From assembly GCA_003135055.1 (NCBI GenBank), contig PLDF01000457.1, positions 3,795 to 67,794 of the forward strand: a stretch of 64,000 nucleotides of DNA, in the 5' to 3' direction. The translations under genes were made by a program, and so were the position numbers. Shown in pieces: positions 8,948 to 17,120 of this stretch (positions are counted from its first letter, which is position 1; each line of letters starts with the position of its first letter). The notes beneath the pieces are model-generated. The model was given only the letters and a program-made list of their open reading frames with translations. It was not told the DNA's origin and did no database searches. Source of the stretch: Bryobacterales bacterium (lineage in GTDB: Bacteria > Acidobacteriota > Terriglobia > Bryobacterales > Bryobacteraceae).

Positions 8948-9990
8948 TCCGGATGGCTGCGCGCATGCTCCGCGATCTCATCGAGGATGGAGACGAGCGT
9001 GCGCCGCCGTATCCAGCCAAGACGCTGCTGGGCGCGGGCCGAATCCATCACCACCCAGGGCAGGTCGAACGGCCGGACGCTCGAATCGGGCTGGGGCGCG
9101 TGGGCGCCGAATTTCCGGTCGCAGATCGCCGTCAGCTCGGCCAACGACATGGCGTTCGAGGCGCCTCCGCCGGCGTTAAAAATGCGCTCGCCCTTGGGCC
9201 CGGTATCCCGCATCTGCAAAAGCAGCAACTGGGCCAGGTCTTCGGGATGAAACGCGTCTCTGACTTGCAGACCCAATCCACCGAAGCCAATATAACGCAG
9301 CGGGCGTCTGGCGGAGTGTGCGTGCATCCAATAGGAAAAAATGCCCTGCTCGGCAGTACCGAATTGCCCCGCGCCGGCCAGCACGCCGCAGCGGTCGATC
9401 CACACCGGAAAATCGAAGGCGTACCCGTACTCCAAAGCCACCGCTTCCGACGCCAGCTTGGTGCTGCCGTACAAGGAAACCGGAGCCGTCACCGGGAATG
9501 TTTCGGCGATGCCCTCGGCGGTCGCGCCCGGCATCGGCGGCTGAGACGAATCGAGAATGAAACGCCGGCCTTCGGTGCGCAACGGCAGGCTGGCCAGCGC
9601 GGGGATGGAGTACACCCGGCTGCTGCTCAGCAAGATAAAGCCGGCCTTGTGCCGCTTGCAATACTCGAGCAGGTTCAACGTTCCGTGCAGGTTGTGCTCA
9701 ATCAATTGACGGCTGCTCGAACGCCCATCGACGCCCGCCAGTACGCTCGGGTTGGCCGCGGCGTCGATCACCCAGTCCGCCCCCGGCAGGGTCTCAAGGT
9801 CCGACGGCATGCGCGTATCGCCATGCAAGACTTCGATGCCGAGCGCGCGCAGATCGCCGCGGTTTCTTTCGGCGCCGGGCCGCAGAAGATTATCCACGCC
9901 GAAGATGCGAGACCCTTCGATGGCGCTGTGGAACGTGCGCGCGAGCGATGCTCCGGCGAACCCGCAAATTCCCGCAATCAGTATGCGCAT
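8914..9990 (-). CDS. NAD-dependent epimerase/dehydratase (SDR)
   Basis: MRILIAGICGFAGASLARTF Rossmann motif, YGSTKLASE catalytic YxxxK. Confidence 0.88.
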   Translation of the reverse strand: MRILIAGICGFAGASLARTFHSAIEGSRIFGVDNLLRPGAERNRGDLRALGIEVLHGDTRMPSDLETLPGADWVIDAAANPSVLAGVDGRSSSRQLIEHNLHGTLNLLEYCKRHKAGFILLSSSRVYSIPALASLPLRTEGRRFILDSSQPPMPGATAEGIAETFPVTAPVSLYGSTKLASEAVALEYGYAFDFPVWIDRCGVLAGAGQFGTAEQGIFSYWMHAHSARRPLRYIGFGGLGLQVRDAFHPEDLAQLLLLQMRDTGPKGERIFNAGGGASNAMSLAELTAICDRKFGAHAPQPDSSVRPFDLPWVVMDSARAQQRLGWIRRRTLVSILDEIAEHARSHPEWLDVCEGKRS

Positions 9991-11055
9991 TTAGCGACTA
10001 TTACAGCTTGCCAGACGCTGCGACCAGCCAGCCGCGATTTCTTCGAAGATATTCGGCAGCGGCCGCGTGATGCTCCAGGCCGGATAATGCGCCTTCATTT
10101 TCCGCAGATCGCTGTAGTAGCAGATATGGTCGCCGGCGCGGTTCTCAGCCACGTAGGACCAGCGCTGCGGCTTGCCGGTGACGGCCTCCACCATCCGGAA
10201 GGCTTCCAGAACGGAACACGCATTGCCTTTGCCTCCTCCCAGATTGTAGACCTGGGCCACGCGCGGGCTCTTGTAGAATTCGTGCATGAAAGCGGCGACG
10301 TCCTCGGAATGGATGTTATCGCGAACCTGCTTGCCTTTGTAGCCGAAAACCTTATACTCGCGCTCTTCCACGTTGCATTTCACCAGGTAGCTCAGGAAGC
10401 CGTGCAGCTCCACGCCGGAATGGTTCGGCCCAGTCAGGCACCCGCCGCGCAGGCAGCAGGTAGGCATATTGAAGTAGCGGCCGTACTCTTGCACCATGAT
10501 GTCGCCGGCCACCTTGGATGCGCCAAACAGTGAGTGCTTCGATTGATCGATGGAAAATGCTTCCGGAATGCCCTCGTGGTAGGCAGGGTCCGCATAGTCC
10601 CATCGCGTTTCGAGTTCCTGGAGCGGGATGGAGTTGGGAAGGTCGCCGTATACCTTGTTGGTCGACATGTGTATGAACGGCGTTTCCGGGCAAAACTGGC
10701 GCGCCGCCTCCAGCAGGTGGAGCGTGCCCAGCGCATTCACCTCAAAATCGAGGAATGGGATGTCCGCGGCGCGGTCGTGCGAAGGTTGCGCGGCGGCATG
10801 GACGATCAGTGCGGGGCGGATCTCCTTCATCAGCGCCAGAACGCCGGGGCGGTCGCGGATATCGAGATCGCGATGATCGTAGAGCGGAAACTGACGCAGG
10901 CGTTCGAGGCTCCAGCGGGTATCGCCTTCCGGGCCGAAGAAGGTGGCGCGCAGGTTGTTGTCGACGCCGGTCACGCGCCAGCCGAGGCGCGCAAAATAGG
11001 CGGTGACTTCGGAGCCGATCAGGCCACAGGAGCCGGTGACTAGGGCGGTATTCAC
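9991..11055 (-). CDS. NAD-dependent epimerase, CDP-tyvelose 2-epimerase-like
   Basis: [51 protein letters not shown]. Confidence 0.85.
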   Translation of the reverse strand: MNTALVTGSCGLIGSEVTAYFARLGWRVTGVDNNLRATFFGPEGDTRWSLERLRQFPLYDHRDLDIRDRPGVLALMKEIRPALIVHAAAQPSHDRAADIPFLDFEVNALGTLHLLEAARQFCPETPFIHMSTNKVYGDLPNSIPLQELETRWDYADPAYHEGIPEAFSIDQSKHSLFGASKVAGDIMVQEYGRYFNMPTCCLRGGCLTGPNHSGVELHGFLSYLVKCNVEEREYKVFGYKGKQVRDNIHSEDVAAFMHEFYKSPRVAQVYNLGGGKGNACSVLEAFRMVEAVTGKPQRWSYVAENRAGDHICYYSDLRKMKAHYPAWSITRPLPNIFEEIAAGWSQRLASCNSR

Positions 11056-11177
11056 GGAAAGCTAATCATAACGCGTGTGGGGCGGGGTTCTGCCGCCCGT
11101 CCAGGTAGCGCTCGTCACGCTGCTCGGGGCTTTTTGCTCATGCACGGATGATGTCAACATCGGCTTAGGCAGCACCA

Positions 11178-11272
11178 TAAATTTATATATTGTACTAAAT
11201 TTATATAGTCGACTAAGCGCCTATTGACTTCTTCGTGAGTATGTTCTAAATTTAGATAGGAGACTAAATTTA
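11178..11272. promoter_or_regulatory. Array of four palindromic TAAATTTA boxes in two 18-bp-spaced pairs upstream of the AAA+ gene
   Basis: TAAATTTA at 11178, 11196, 11247, 11265; last box overlaps the aggagg ribosome-binding site. Confidence 0.75.
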
Positions 11273-11282
11273 GGAGGCATTC

Positions 11283-12515
11283 ATGGCAAATGCCGGAAAA
11301 AAGGTACGCAACCCCTTCCGGCCCGGAGCCGGCCACATGCCGCCTTACCTGGCTGGCAGGGAGCACGAAACCGACGAATTTCGTCAGCTGCTGGAACAGG
11401 ACGCAATCCTCGCCAATTTGATCCTGACAGGTCTTCGGGGCTTGGGCAAAACAGTACTACTGGAAACGTTTAAACCTATGGCGATTCAGGCCGGATGGCT
11501 CTGGGCGGGCGCGGATCTGTCGGAATCCACCAGCGTTAGTGAAGAAAATATGGCGACCCGGTTGTTAACGGACCTGGCTGTAGTGACTAGCTCCATTATG
11601 ACGGCAATGTCTTACCCCCAACCAGCCGGGTTCACTGGACAACCGCCTAAACCTGTCACTCTAGATTACTATTCTCTCAAAGATCTCTATGACATCACCC
11701 CCGGTTTGGTATCCGATAAGCTCAAGAACGTTCTGGAAAGCGTATGGTTACACGTGGAGGCGACAGGTAAGAGGGGCATTATCTTTGCGTATGATGAGGC
11801 CCAGAACCTAGCCGACCATGCGCCCAAGGATCAGTATCCGTTATCCTTGCTGTTAGACGTTTTCCAGTCTCTTCAGCGTAAGGGTGTCCGGTTTATGCTG
11901 GCGCTGACTGGCCTGCCGACGCTATTCCCAAAACTGGTAGAGGCGCGGACGTTCGCGGAGCGCATGTTTCACGTCGTATTTCTCAATCCGTTGAGCGAGG
12001 GGGAAACCACAGCGGCAATCCGCAAGCCAATTCATAAAGAGAGTTCCCCTGCCAGTTTTTCGGCGGAGTCTGTCAAGACGATCTGGTCAATGACCCGCGG
12101 GTACCCCTATTTCGTTCAATACGTATGCCGCGAAATGTTCGATGTTTGGGTACAGGCCATTGATGCCGGACATCGGCCTCCGGGTATACCTATCAAAGAG
12201 ATCATCAGGAAGTTGGATTCGGATTTTTTCGCGGGAAGGTGGGCTAGGGCCACCGACCGCCAACGCGAATTACTCGGGATCGTTGCCCGCCTGCCAAACT
12301 GCCACTCGGAATTCACGGTGCTGGAAGTTGTCGAAGCCAAGGAAAACCAGGCTCTCAAGAAATCCTTCAGCGGCAGCCATATTAATCAAATGCTCGTGTC
12401 ACTTTCCGATGCCGGCTTGATCTACAAGAACCGCCATGGAAAGTACTCATTCGCCGTCCCGCTTCTGGGGGACTTTATCCGCCGGCAGGAAGACTATGGA
12501 GAACACGTCAGATGA
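11283..12515 (+). CDS. AAA+ ATPase with C-terminal winged-helix-like region
   Basis: Walker A GLRGLGKT, Walker B IIFAYDEAQ, C-terminal SHINQMLVSLSDAGLIYKNRHGKYSFAVPLLGDFIRR resembling a wHTH. Confidence 0.85.
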   Translation: MANAGKKVRNPFRPGAGHMPPYLAGREHETDEFRQLLEQDAILANLILTGLRGLGKTVLLETFKPMAIQAGWLWAGADLSESTSVSEENMATRLLTDLAVVTSSIMTAMSYPQPAGFTGQPPKPVTLDYYSLKDLYDITPGLVSDKLKNVLESVWLHVEATGKRGIIFAYDEAQNLADHAPKDQYPLSLLLDVFQSLQRKGVRFMLALTGLPTLFPKLVEARTFAERMFHVVFLNPLSEGETTAAIRKPIHKESSPASFSAESVKTIWSMTRGYPYFVQYVCREMFDVWVQAIDAGHRPPGIPIKEIIRKLDSDFFAGRWARATDRQRELLGIVARLPNCHSEFTVLEVVEAKENQALKKSFSGSHINQMLVSLSDAGLIYKNRHGKYSFAVPLLGDFIRRQEDYGEHVR

Positions 12516-12553
12516 CCGCCTGGCGGCTGGCTCTTCGGGCAAAGCGTCCGCAA

Positions 12554-12582
12554 ACTACCGGCGGCAAGACCGCCGGCGTTAC
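12554..12582. repeat. Dispersed palindromic repeat (accggcggcaagaccgccggcgttac family)
   Basis: Reverse complement recurs at 21566-21610. Confidence 0.75.
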
Positions 12583-12601
12583 TGTGCCATAATCGCTCCA
12601 G

Positions 12602-13270
12602 ATGTTTCGAACGCCCGCTCTCGCGGTTGCGCTCGCCGCGCTGCTTCTTTCCGCGTGCTCCCATAAGAAGCGCGCGCAGGTTCCGCCGCCCCCGCCATCC
12701 CGCCCGTCCGCTGTGCCCGGCGCCGTCGAAACCGGCATCGCCAGTTGGTACGGCCGCCCCTACCACGGACGCCGCGCAGCCGACGGGGAAACCTATGATA
12801 TGGAGACGCTGGTGGCCGCCCACCGCACTTTGCCATTCAATACCTGGGTGCGCGTCTACAACCTCAACAACAATAAGACCGTCGATGTCCGCATCATAGA
12901 CCGCGGCCCGTTCGTGGATGGCCGCATCATCGACCTTTCTCATGCCGCCGCCCAGGCCATAGACATGATTGGCCCTGGGATCGCGCAGGTCCGCGTCGAA
13001 ATCCTCAGCGCCCCGGCAACCGTGGCGCCCACCGCTTTTGCCGTCCAGGTAGGCGCTTTCCGCGACCGCGCCAACGCCGAGCGTGCCCGCGCCGGGATGC
13101 AGGCCCGCTATGGCCGCGCGCAAGTGGTGTTGGAACAAGGCTTTTGGCGCGTTTTGGTGGGCCAGGAAGCCACCGAAAAGGCCGCCGAGGCGTTGGCAGC
13201 CCGCATCCGGCAAGATTCTCCTGAGAATAAAACCTCCTTCGTCGTACGAATTGACTTGACGCGAACTTAG
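12602..13270 (+). CDS. rlpA: RlpA-family protein: lipoprotein signal, DPBB and SPOR domains
   Basis: Lipobox-like LLLSACSHKK, GIASWYGRPYHGRRAADGETYDMETLVAAHRTLPFNTWVRV..IIDRGPF, C-terminal SPOR-like AFAVQVGAFRDRANAERARAGM. Confidence 0.92.
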   Translation: MFRTPALAVALAALLLSACSHKKRAQVPPPPPSRPSAVPGAVETGIASWYGRPYHGRRAADGETYDMETLVAAHRTLPFNTWVRVYNLNNNKTVDVRIIDRGPFVDGRIIDLSHAAAQAIDMIGPGIAQVRVEILSAPATVAPTAFAVQVGAFRDRANAERARAGMQARYGRAQVVLEQGFWRVLVGQEATEKAAEALAARIRQDSPENKTSFVVRIDLTRT

Positions 13271-13482
13271 CTTGACGCGGACTTAGGAGGTTCTTGATGA
13301 ATTCGACAGCCGCGGCCTTGAGCCACGGTCTGGTGGGCGACTCGCCGCAAATCGGCGCGATCCGCCGCTTGATTGAAAAAGCTGCGCGCAACCGCCTGCC
13401 GGTCCTGCTGCTCGGGGAGAGCGGAACCGGCAAGGAAGTGGTTGCCCGTGGCATCTACAATGCCAATGCCCGCGGACAATTG
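12820..13482 (+). repeat. Copy 1 of a ~660-bp direct repeat (rlpA 3' part plus 5' part of sigma-54 regulator)
   Basis: Gapless alignment by eye to 15621-16283; mismatches scattered, mostly silent. Confidence 0.92.
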
Positions 13483-13497
13483 CCCGCAATCAATTGA
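13297..13497 (+). pseudogene. Truncated 5' fragment of sigma-54-dependent regulator (retains Walker A)
   Basis: [60 protein letters not shown] matches the N-terminus of the intact gene at 16098, then diverges to a stop. Confidence 0.9.
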
Positions 13498-13515
13498 GAA
13501 AAAGCCGTTACGTAG

Positions 13516-13560
13516 TGCGCCCGGAGAGACTCGAACTCCCGGCCTACTGGTTCGAAGCCA
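13516..13560 (-). other. tRNA-Arg 3'-end fragment (anticodon loop, variable loop, T-arm, 3' acceptor strand); attachment-site-like
   Basis: Minus strand: TGG CTTCGAA CCAGT AGGCC GGGAG TTCGAGT CTCTC CGGGCGC A; loop reads anticodon TCG; T-stem GGGAG/CTCTC; 5' half absent. Confidence 0.75.
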
Positions 13561-13778
13561 TCAACGCCTTAGGAATCAACAACTTAGCAATGGGCACATA
13601 GGCTTTGTGATACCCTGCTAGAAGTTGCTGCAAGTTAATAGTAATCAGGATGTTCGGCGGTGCCGGCATTGCAAGAAACTTTCGTTACTCGCAACGGTGA
13701 GCAATGCCTCTATGCACGGAGTGGGACAGAATTGGGCACAGTCACAATTGCGTTTACAGTTGGCAGAGGAGTCAATTC

Positions 13779-14396
13779 ATGAGACACGCTCTCGCGTTCC
13801 TTCTCGTGGCGTCCTTGATGGCGCTCGGTGATCGCGCGCAAGCCCAATCGGGAGCAACGGAAGTGGAAATGGAAGCCGGCGGCCTGAAGTTTACGGTGCA
13901 GGCAGAAATGAAACCGGGCGATTTCGTGGTCAATTTAACGGCGGTACTCCGCAATTTATCAGACAAAGATTGGCGGATGCAGTCTATGCTGATGACCGTG
14001 ACGGGCGATTGCGGAAGGGGTCGCCATCAGTTTAAGTTTACGACCTCCTTTCAGCCGATCGCACCGGGACTTAATACGATTTCCGCTTATGAGCCGGCCT
14101 TTCGGAAAAACGGCTCGTCCTGTACCGTTTATTCGGTCGGACCGGTGAAGTTTGTTGGCCTAGCGCCCGTTGACGACGCCACTCAGGCGTCACTGCGCGC
14201 GCAACGGCAGAACGCCATCGACTTGGAAAAGCTAACCATCGATTTGGCCAAGCTGCACAAAGAACAGCGCGAGAAGGCCGAAGTTAACTGTCATGCGCTT
14301 CACGAGGCCACCGCGGATCGCAAGATGTCCGATCTGACTGTGCGTGAAACCGAGCAGGTGAAGGCGTGTCAGGATCTTGGATTGTATCGGGAGTGA
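13779..14396 (+). CDS. Hypothetical exported protein
   Basis: MRHALAFLLVASLMALGDRAQAQS signal peptide; ORF 13704..14396 with internal start. Confidence 0.65.
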   Translation: MRHALAFLLVASLMALGDRAQAQSGATEVEMEAGGLKFTVQAEMKPGDFVVNLTAVLRNLSDKDWRMQSMLMTVTGDCGRGRHQFKFTTSFQPIAPGLNTISAYEPAFRKNGSSCTVYSVGPVKFVGLAPVDDATQASLRAQRQNAIDLEKLTIDLAKLHKEQREKAEVNCHALHEATADRKMSDLTVRETEQVKACQDLGLYRE

Positions 14397-14552
14397 AAAT
14401 CAAGGTTTCGCTGCTACCCTTCCCCGGACCCCAACGACATAGCCTGAACATTTTCGGATAGTCTTGTAGTAGCCGCCTAGCTCGACGCGGCGAACGCCGG
14501 TTTCCCTGACCGGTTGGCGGCCACTCCACTTCAGGGATTCGCTGAGGGGGCG

Positions 14553-15311
14553 ATGGACAACCTGCCGCTGCTTCCGCGGGCCTTCGAGGATGCCTTTGAG
14601 GCCGAAAAGGCCAACGCGGAATTGGCTTACCTGGATCGCATTCTTGCAGAGCTCATCGATGATCGACGCGCCGCGGCCAAACAACAGAATTTGCTCCGTG
14701 CCGTGTTTTTCGCATATTGCGCTCAGGCAAGGGGCGCTTGCCGGCAGGGTATCTGGACGGTTGCGGAAGCGAGGCGCGCCTCGGATGCGGCGTTGCCAGC
14801 TATCATCGATTACTACTTCGAGCAGTATTTCAGGCGCGATTTCGAGCGTAACCTCGACCGCCGGCTCTCAGATGATGAGGAACGGGACCGCCGTAGCCTG
14901 ATGCCAACGATGGTCAAAACTAGCCCGCAATGGAAACAGCACCGCTTGCAGCTCAAATCGTTAGCCGAAGGCCCTTCGGTTGCCTCACCCGTACCGAGCG
15001 GCGGAAACGGCGAGAATCCGAGCGCATCGAATGCGGAAAACGGGCCGCGTGCAGACGTAGTGGCAACTGTGGCAAACAGGCGCCACGGAACTGACCGACG
15101 CGCGGCGGTTGACGCCTACATCGCGGAAGTCTGCGTCTCAACTGGTAAGAGAATCTCACGGGCTGATATTTGGCGGAAGGCAGGCGACAAAACCCGCACT
15201 GAATTCGAACGATGGGAAAGCTACTTCTATGAGCGACGGGGAGGAAAGCTGAACACATCCGCGGACCGACGGTTCACCAGACTTCTCAGAGAAAAACCCC
15301 ACCTGAAGTAG
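14553..15311 (+). CDS. Hypothetical protein in the insert
   Basis: ORF 14514..15311; charged helical N-terminus, C-terminal AAVDAYIAEVCVSTGKRISRADIWRKAGDKTRTEFERWESYF. Confidence 0.6.
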   Translation: MDNLPLLPRAFEDAFEAEKANAELAYLDRILAELIDDRRAAAKQQNLLRAVFFAYCAQARGACRQGIWTVAEARRASDAALPAIIDYYFEQYFRRDFERNLDRRLSDDEERDRRSLMPTMVKTSPQWKQHRLQLKSLAEGPSVASPVPSGGNGENPSASNAENGPRADVVATVANRRHGTDRRAAVDAYIAEVCVSTGKRISRADIWRKAGDKTRTEFERWESYFYERRGGKLNTSADRRFTRLLREKPHLK

Positions 15312-15371
15312 TTTCCACGCATGGCCACGCATTTCCACGCATTTCCACGCGTTGTGCCACGCTAAGCGTGG
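15312..15371. promoter_or_regulatory. Array of five direct CCACGC boxes plus one inverted box upstream of the HTH gene
   Basis: tttccacgca/tggccacgca/tttccacgca/tttccacgcg at exact 10-bp pitch, then ccacgc-taa-gcgtgg hairpin. Confidence 0.75.
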
Positions 15372-15423
15372 TGCTCAATCCTTCTCTTGGGCAGGCAAAA
15401 ACAGCCACCCGAGAAGGGATCAA

Positions 15424-16071
15424 ATGGTAATGGCAAACAACAGCATTGAAACGCTTCTGAATGAGCATGACGTAGCACGTTTCACCGGGCTTTCCGTGGC
15501 GAGCGTGAGACGTTGGCGGCTTCTTCGTCAGGGGCCGAAGTACCTGAAGATTGGAGCGGCCGTCCGCTACAAGCCCGAGGACATCTCGGCATGGCTCGAA
15601 TCGCGGCCGTCGGGCGGTGCTCACCGTACCTTGCCCTTCAACACCTGGGTGCGCGTCTACAACCTCAACAACAATAAGACCGTCGATGTCCGCATCATAG
15701 ACCGCGGCCCGTTCGTGGATGGCCGCATCATCGACCTTTCTCATGCCGCCGCCCAGGCTGTCGACATGATTGGCACCGGGATCGCGCAGGTCCGCGTTGA
15801 AATCATCAGCACCCCGGCAACCGTGACGCCCGCCGCTTTTGCCGTCCAGGTAGGCGCTTTCCGCGACCGCGCCAACGCCGAGCGCGCCCGCGCCGGGATG
15901 CAGGCCCGGTATGGCCACGCGCAAGTGGTGCTGGAGCAAGGCTTTTGGCGCGTTTTGGTGGGCCAGGAAGCCACCGAAAAGGCCGCCGAGGCGCTGGCCG
16001 CCCGCATCCGGCAAGATTCTCCTGAGAATAAAACCTCCTTCGTCGTACGAATTGACTTGACGCGAACTTAG
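15424..16071 (+). CDS. Chimeric protein: excisionase/AlpA-like HTH fused to RlpA DPBB (partial) and SPOR domains, no signal peptide
   Basis: IETLLNEHDVARFTGLSVASVRRWRLLRQGPKYLKIGAAVRYKPEDISAWLESRPSGG joined in frame to AHRTLPFNTWVRVYNLNNNKTVDVRIIDRGPF... Confidence 0.88.
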   Translation: MVMANNSIETLLNEHDVARFTGLSVASVRRWRLLRQGPKYLKIGAAVRYKPEDISAWLESRPSGGAHRTLPFNTWVRVYNLNNNKTVDVRIIDRGPFVDGRIIDLSHAAAQAVDMIGTGIAQVRVEIISTPATVTPAAFAVQVGAFRDRANAERARAGMQARYGHAQVVLEQGFWRVLVGQEATEKAAEALAARIRQDSPENKTSFVVRIDLTRT

Positions 16072-16283
16072 CTTGACGCGAACTTAGGGGGTTCTTAATG
16101 AATTCGACAACCGCGGCCTTGAGCCACGGTCTGGTGGGAGACTCGCCGCAAATCGGCGCGGTCCGCCACATGATTGAAAAAGCTGCGCGCAACCGTCTGC
16201 CAGTACTGCTGCTCGGGGAGAGCGGAACCGGCAAGGAAGTGGTTGCCCGCGCCATCTACAATGCCAACCCCCGCGGGCGATTT
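15621..16283 (+). repeat. Copy 2 of the ~660-bp direct repeat
   Basis: Aligns without gaps to 12820-13482. Confidence 0.92.
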
Positions 16284-17120
16284 GTGACCATCGATTGCGG
16301 CTCGCTGGTGGGCCCGCTGATGGAAAGCGAGCTGTTCGGCCACACCAAAGGCTCGTTCACCGGAGCCACCGAGAACAAGAAGGGCCTGGTGGAGCTGGCC
16401 GACGGAGGCACCGCCTTCTTCGACGAGATTGGCGACCTGCCGCTTGAGCTGCAGGTCAAGCTGCTGCGCCTGATTCAGGAGAAGGAATTCCGCCCCGTGG
16501 GGTCGCTGCAATGGCGCCACGTGGATCTGCGCGTCATCGCCGCCACCCATCGCGATCTCAAAGCCGAAGTGGCCGCCGGGCGGTTTCGCCTGGATCTCTA
16601 CTACCGCCTGAACGTTTTTCCCATGCGGCTGCCGGCGCTGCATGACCGCAGACAAGATATTCCGCCGCTCATCGAACAGTTTCTCGACGCCGGCCGCGAC
16701 GACGGCCTGCCCGAATTCCACCCCAATGCGGAGACTCTCGCCACGCTGCTGGCCTACGACTGGCCGGGCAACGTGCGCGAACTAAAGCACTGCATCGAGC
16801 GCATGGCCGCCATGCATTCCGAAGGAGCCATGGAAGACGCGCTGCCCTCCGCGCTGCTTTACGCGCGTTCGGCGGCTAGCCTTCACCAACTTTCCGAGGC
16901 GGTGGACGAGAGCCTGCTGAGCGAGGAGTTCCATCCGCGGGCATCGCCGGTGATCTCCATTCCGGAAAGCGAAAAGCTGGCGATTGAGCGCGCGCTGGCC
17001 TCGACGCACGGCGAACGCGGCCGCACCGCCGAGATTCTGGGCATTGGACGCACCACGCTCTACCGCAAGATGAAACAATACAAGCTGGATTGCCACGGCC
17101 TCGCTTCTGCCTCGACGTAA
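16098..17120 (+). CDS. Sigma-54-dependent transcriptional regulator (AAA+ and Fis HTH; no receiver domain)
   Basis: [44 protein letters not shown]-terminal [23 protein letters not shown]. Confidence 0.95.
   Translation: MNSTTAALSHGLVGDSPQIGAVRHMIEKAARNRLPVLLLGESGTGKEVVARAIYNANPRGRFVTIDCGSLVGPLMESELFGHTKGSFTGATENKKGLVELADGGTAFFDEIGDLPLELQVKLLRLIQEKEFRPVGSLQWRHVDLRVIAATHRDLKAEVAAGRFRLDLYYRLNVFPMRLPALHDRRQDIPPLIEQFLDAGRDDGLPEFHPNAETLATLLAYDWPGNVRELKHCIERMAAMHSEGAMEDALPSALLYARSAASLHQLSEAVDESLLSEEFHPRASPVISIPESEKLAIERALASTHGERGRTAEILGIGRTTLYRKMKQYKLDCHGLASAST

Noticed and set aside
8902-10533. 543-aa plus-strand ORF
   Set aside because: Antisense to two clear SDR epimerase genes.
11154-11366. 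70-aa minus-strand ORF with repeated YxNLV peptide
   Set aside because: The repeated peptide is just translation of the TAAATTTA operator array.
13516-13560. Functional tRNA gene
   Set aside because: Only the 3' portion is present; no D-arm or 5' acceptor strand, and the anticodon stem is broken.
15312-15351. CRISPR-like array
   Set aside because: Units are 10 bp with no spacers; no cas genes in the window.
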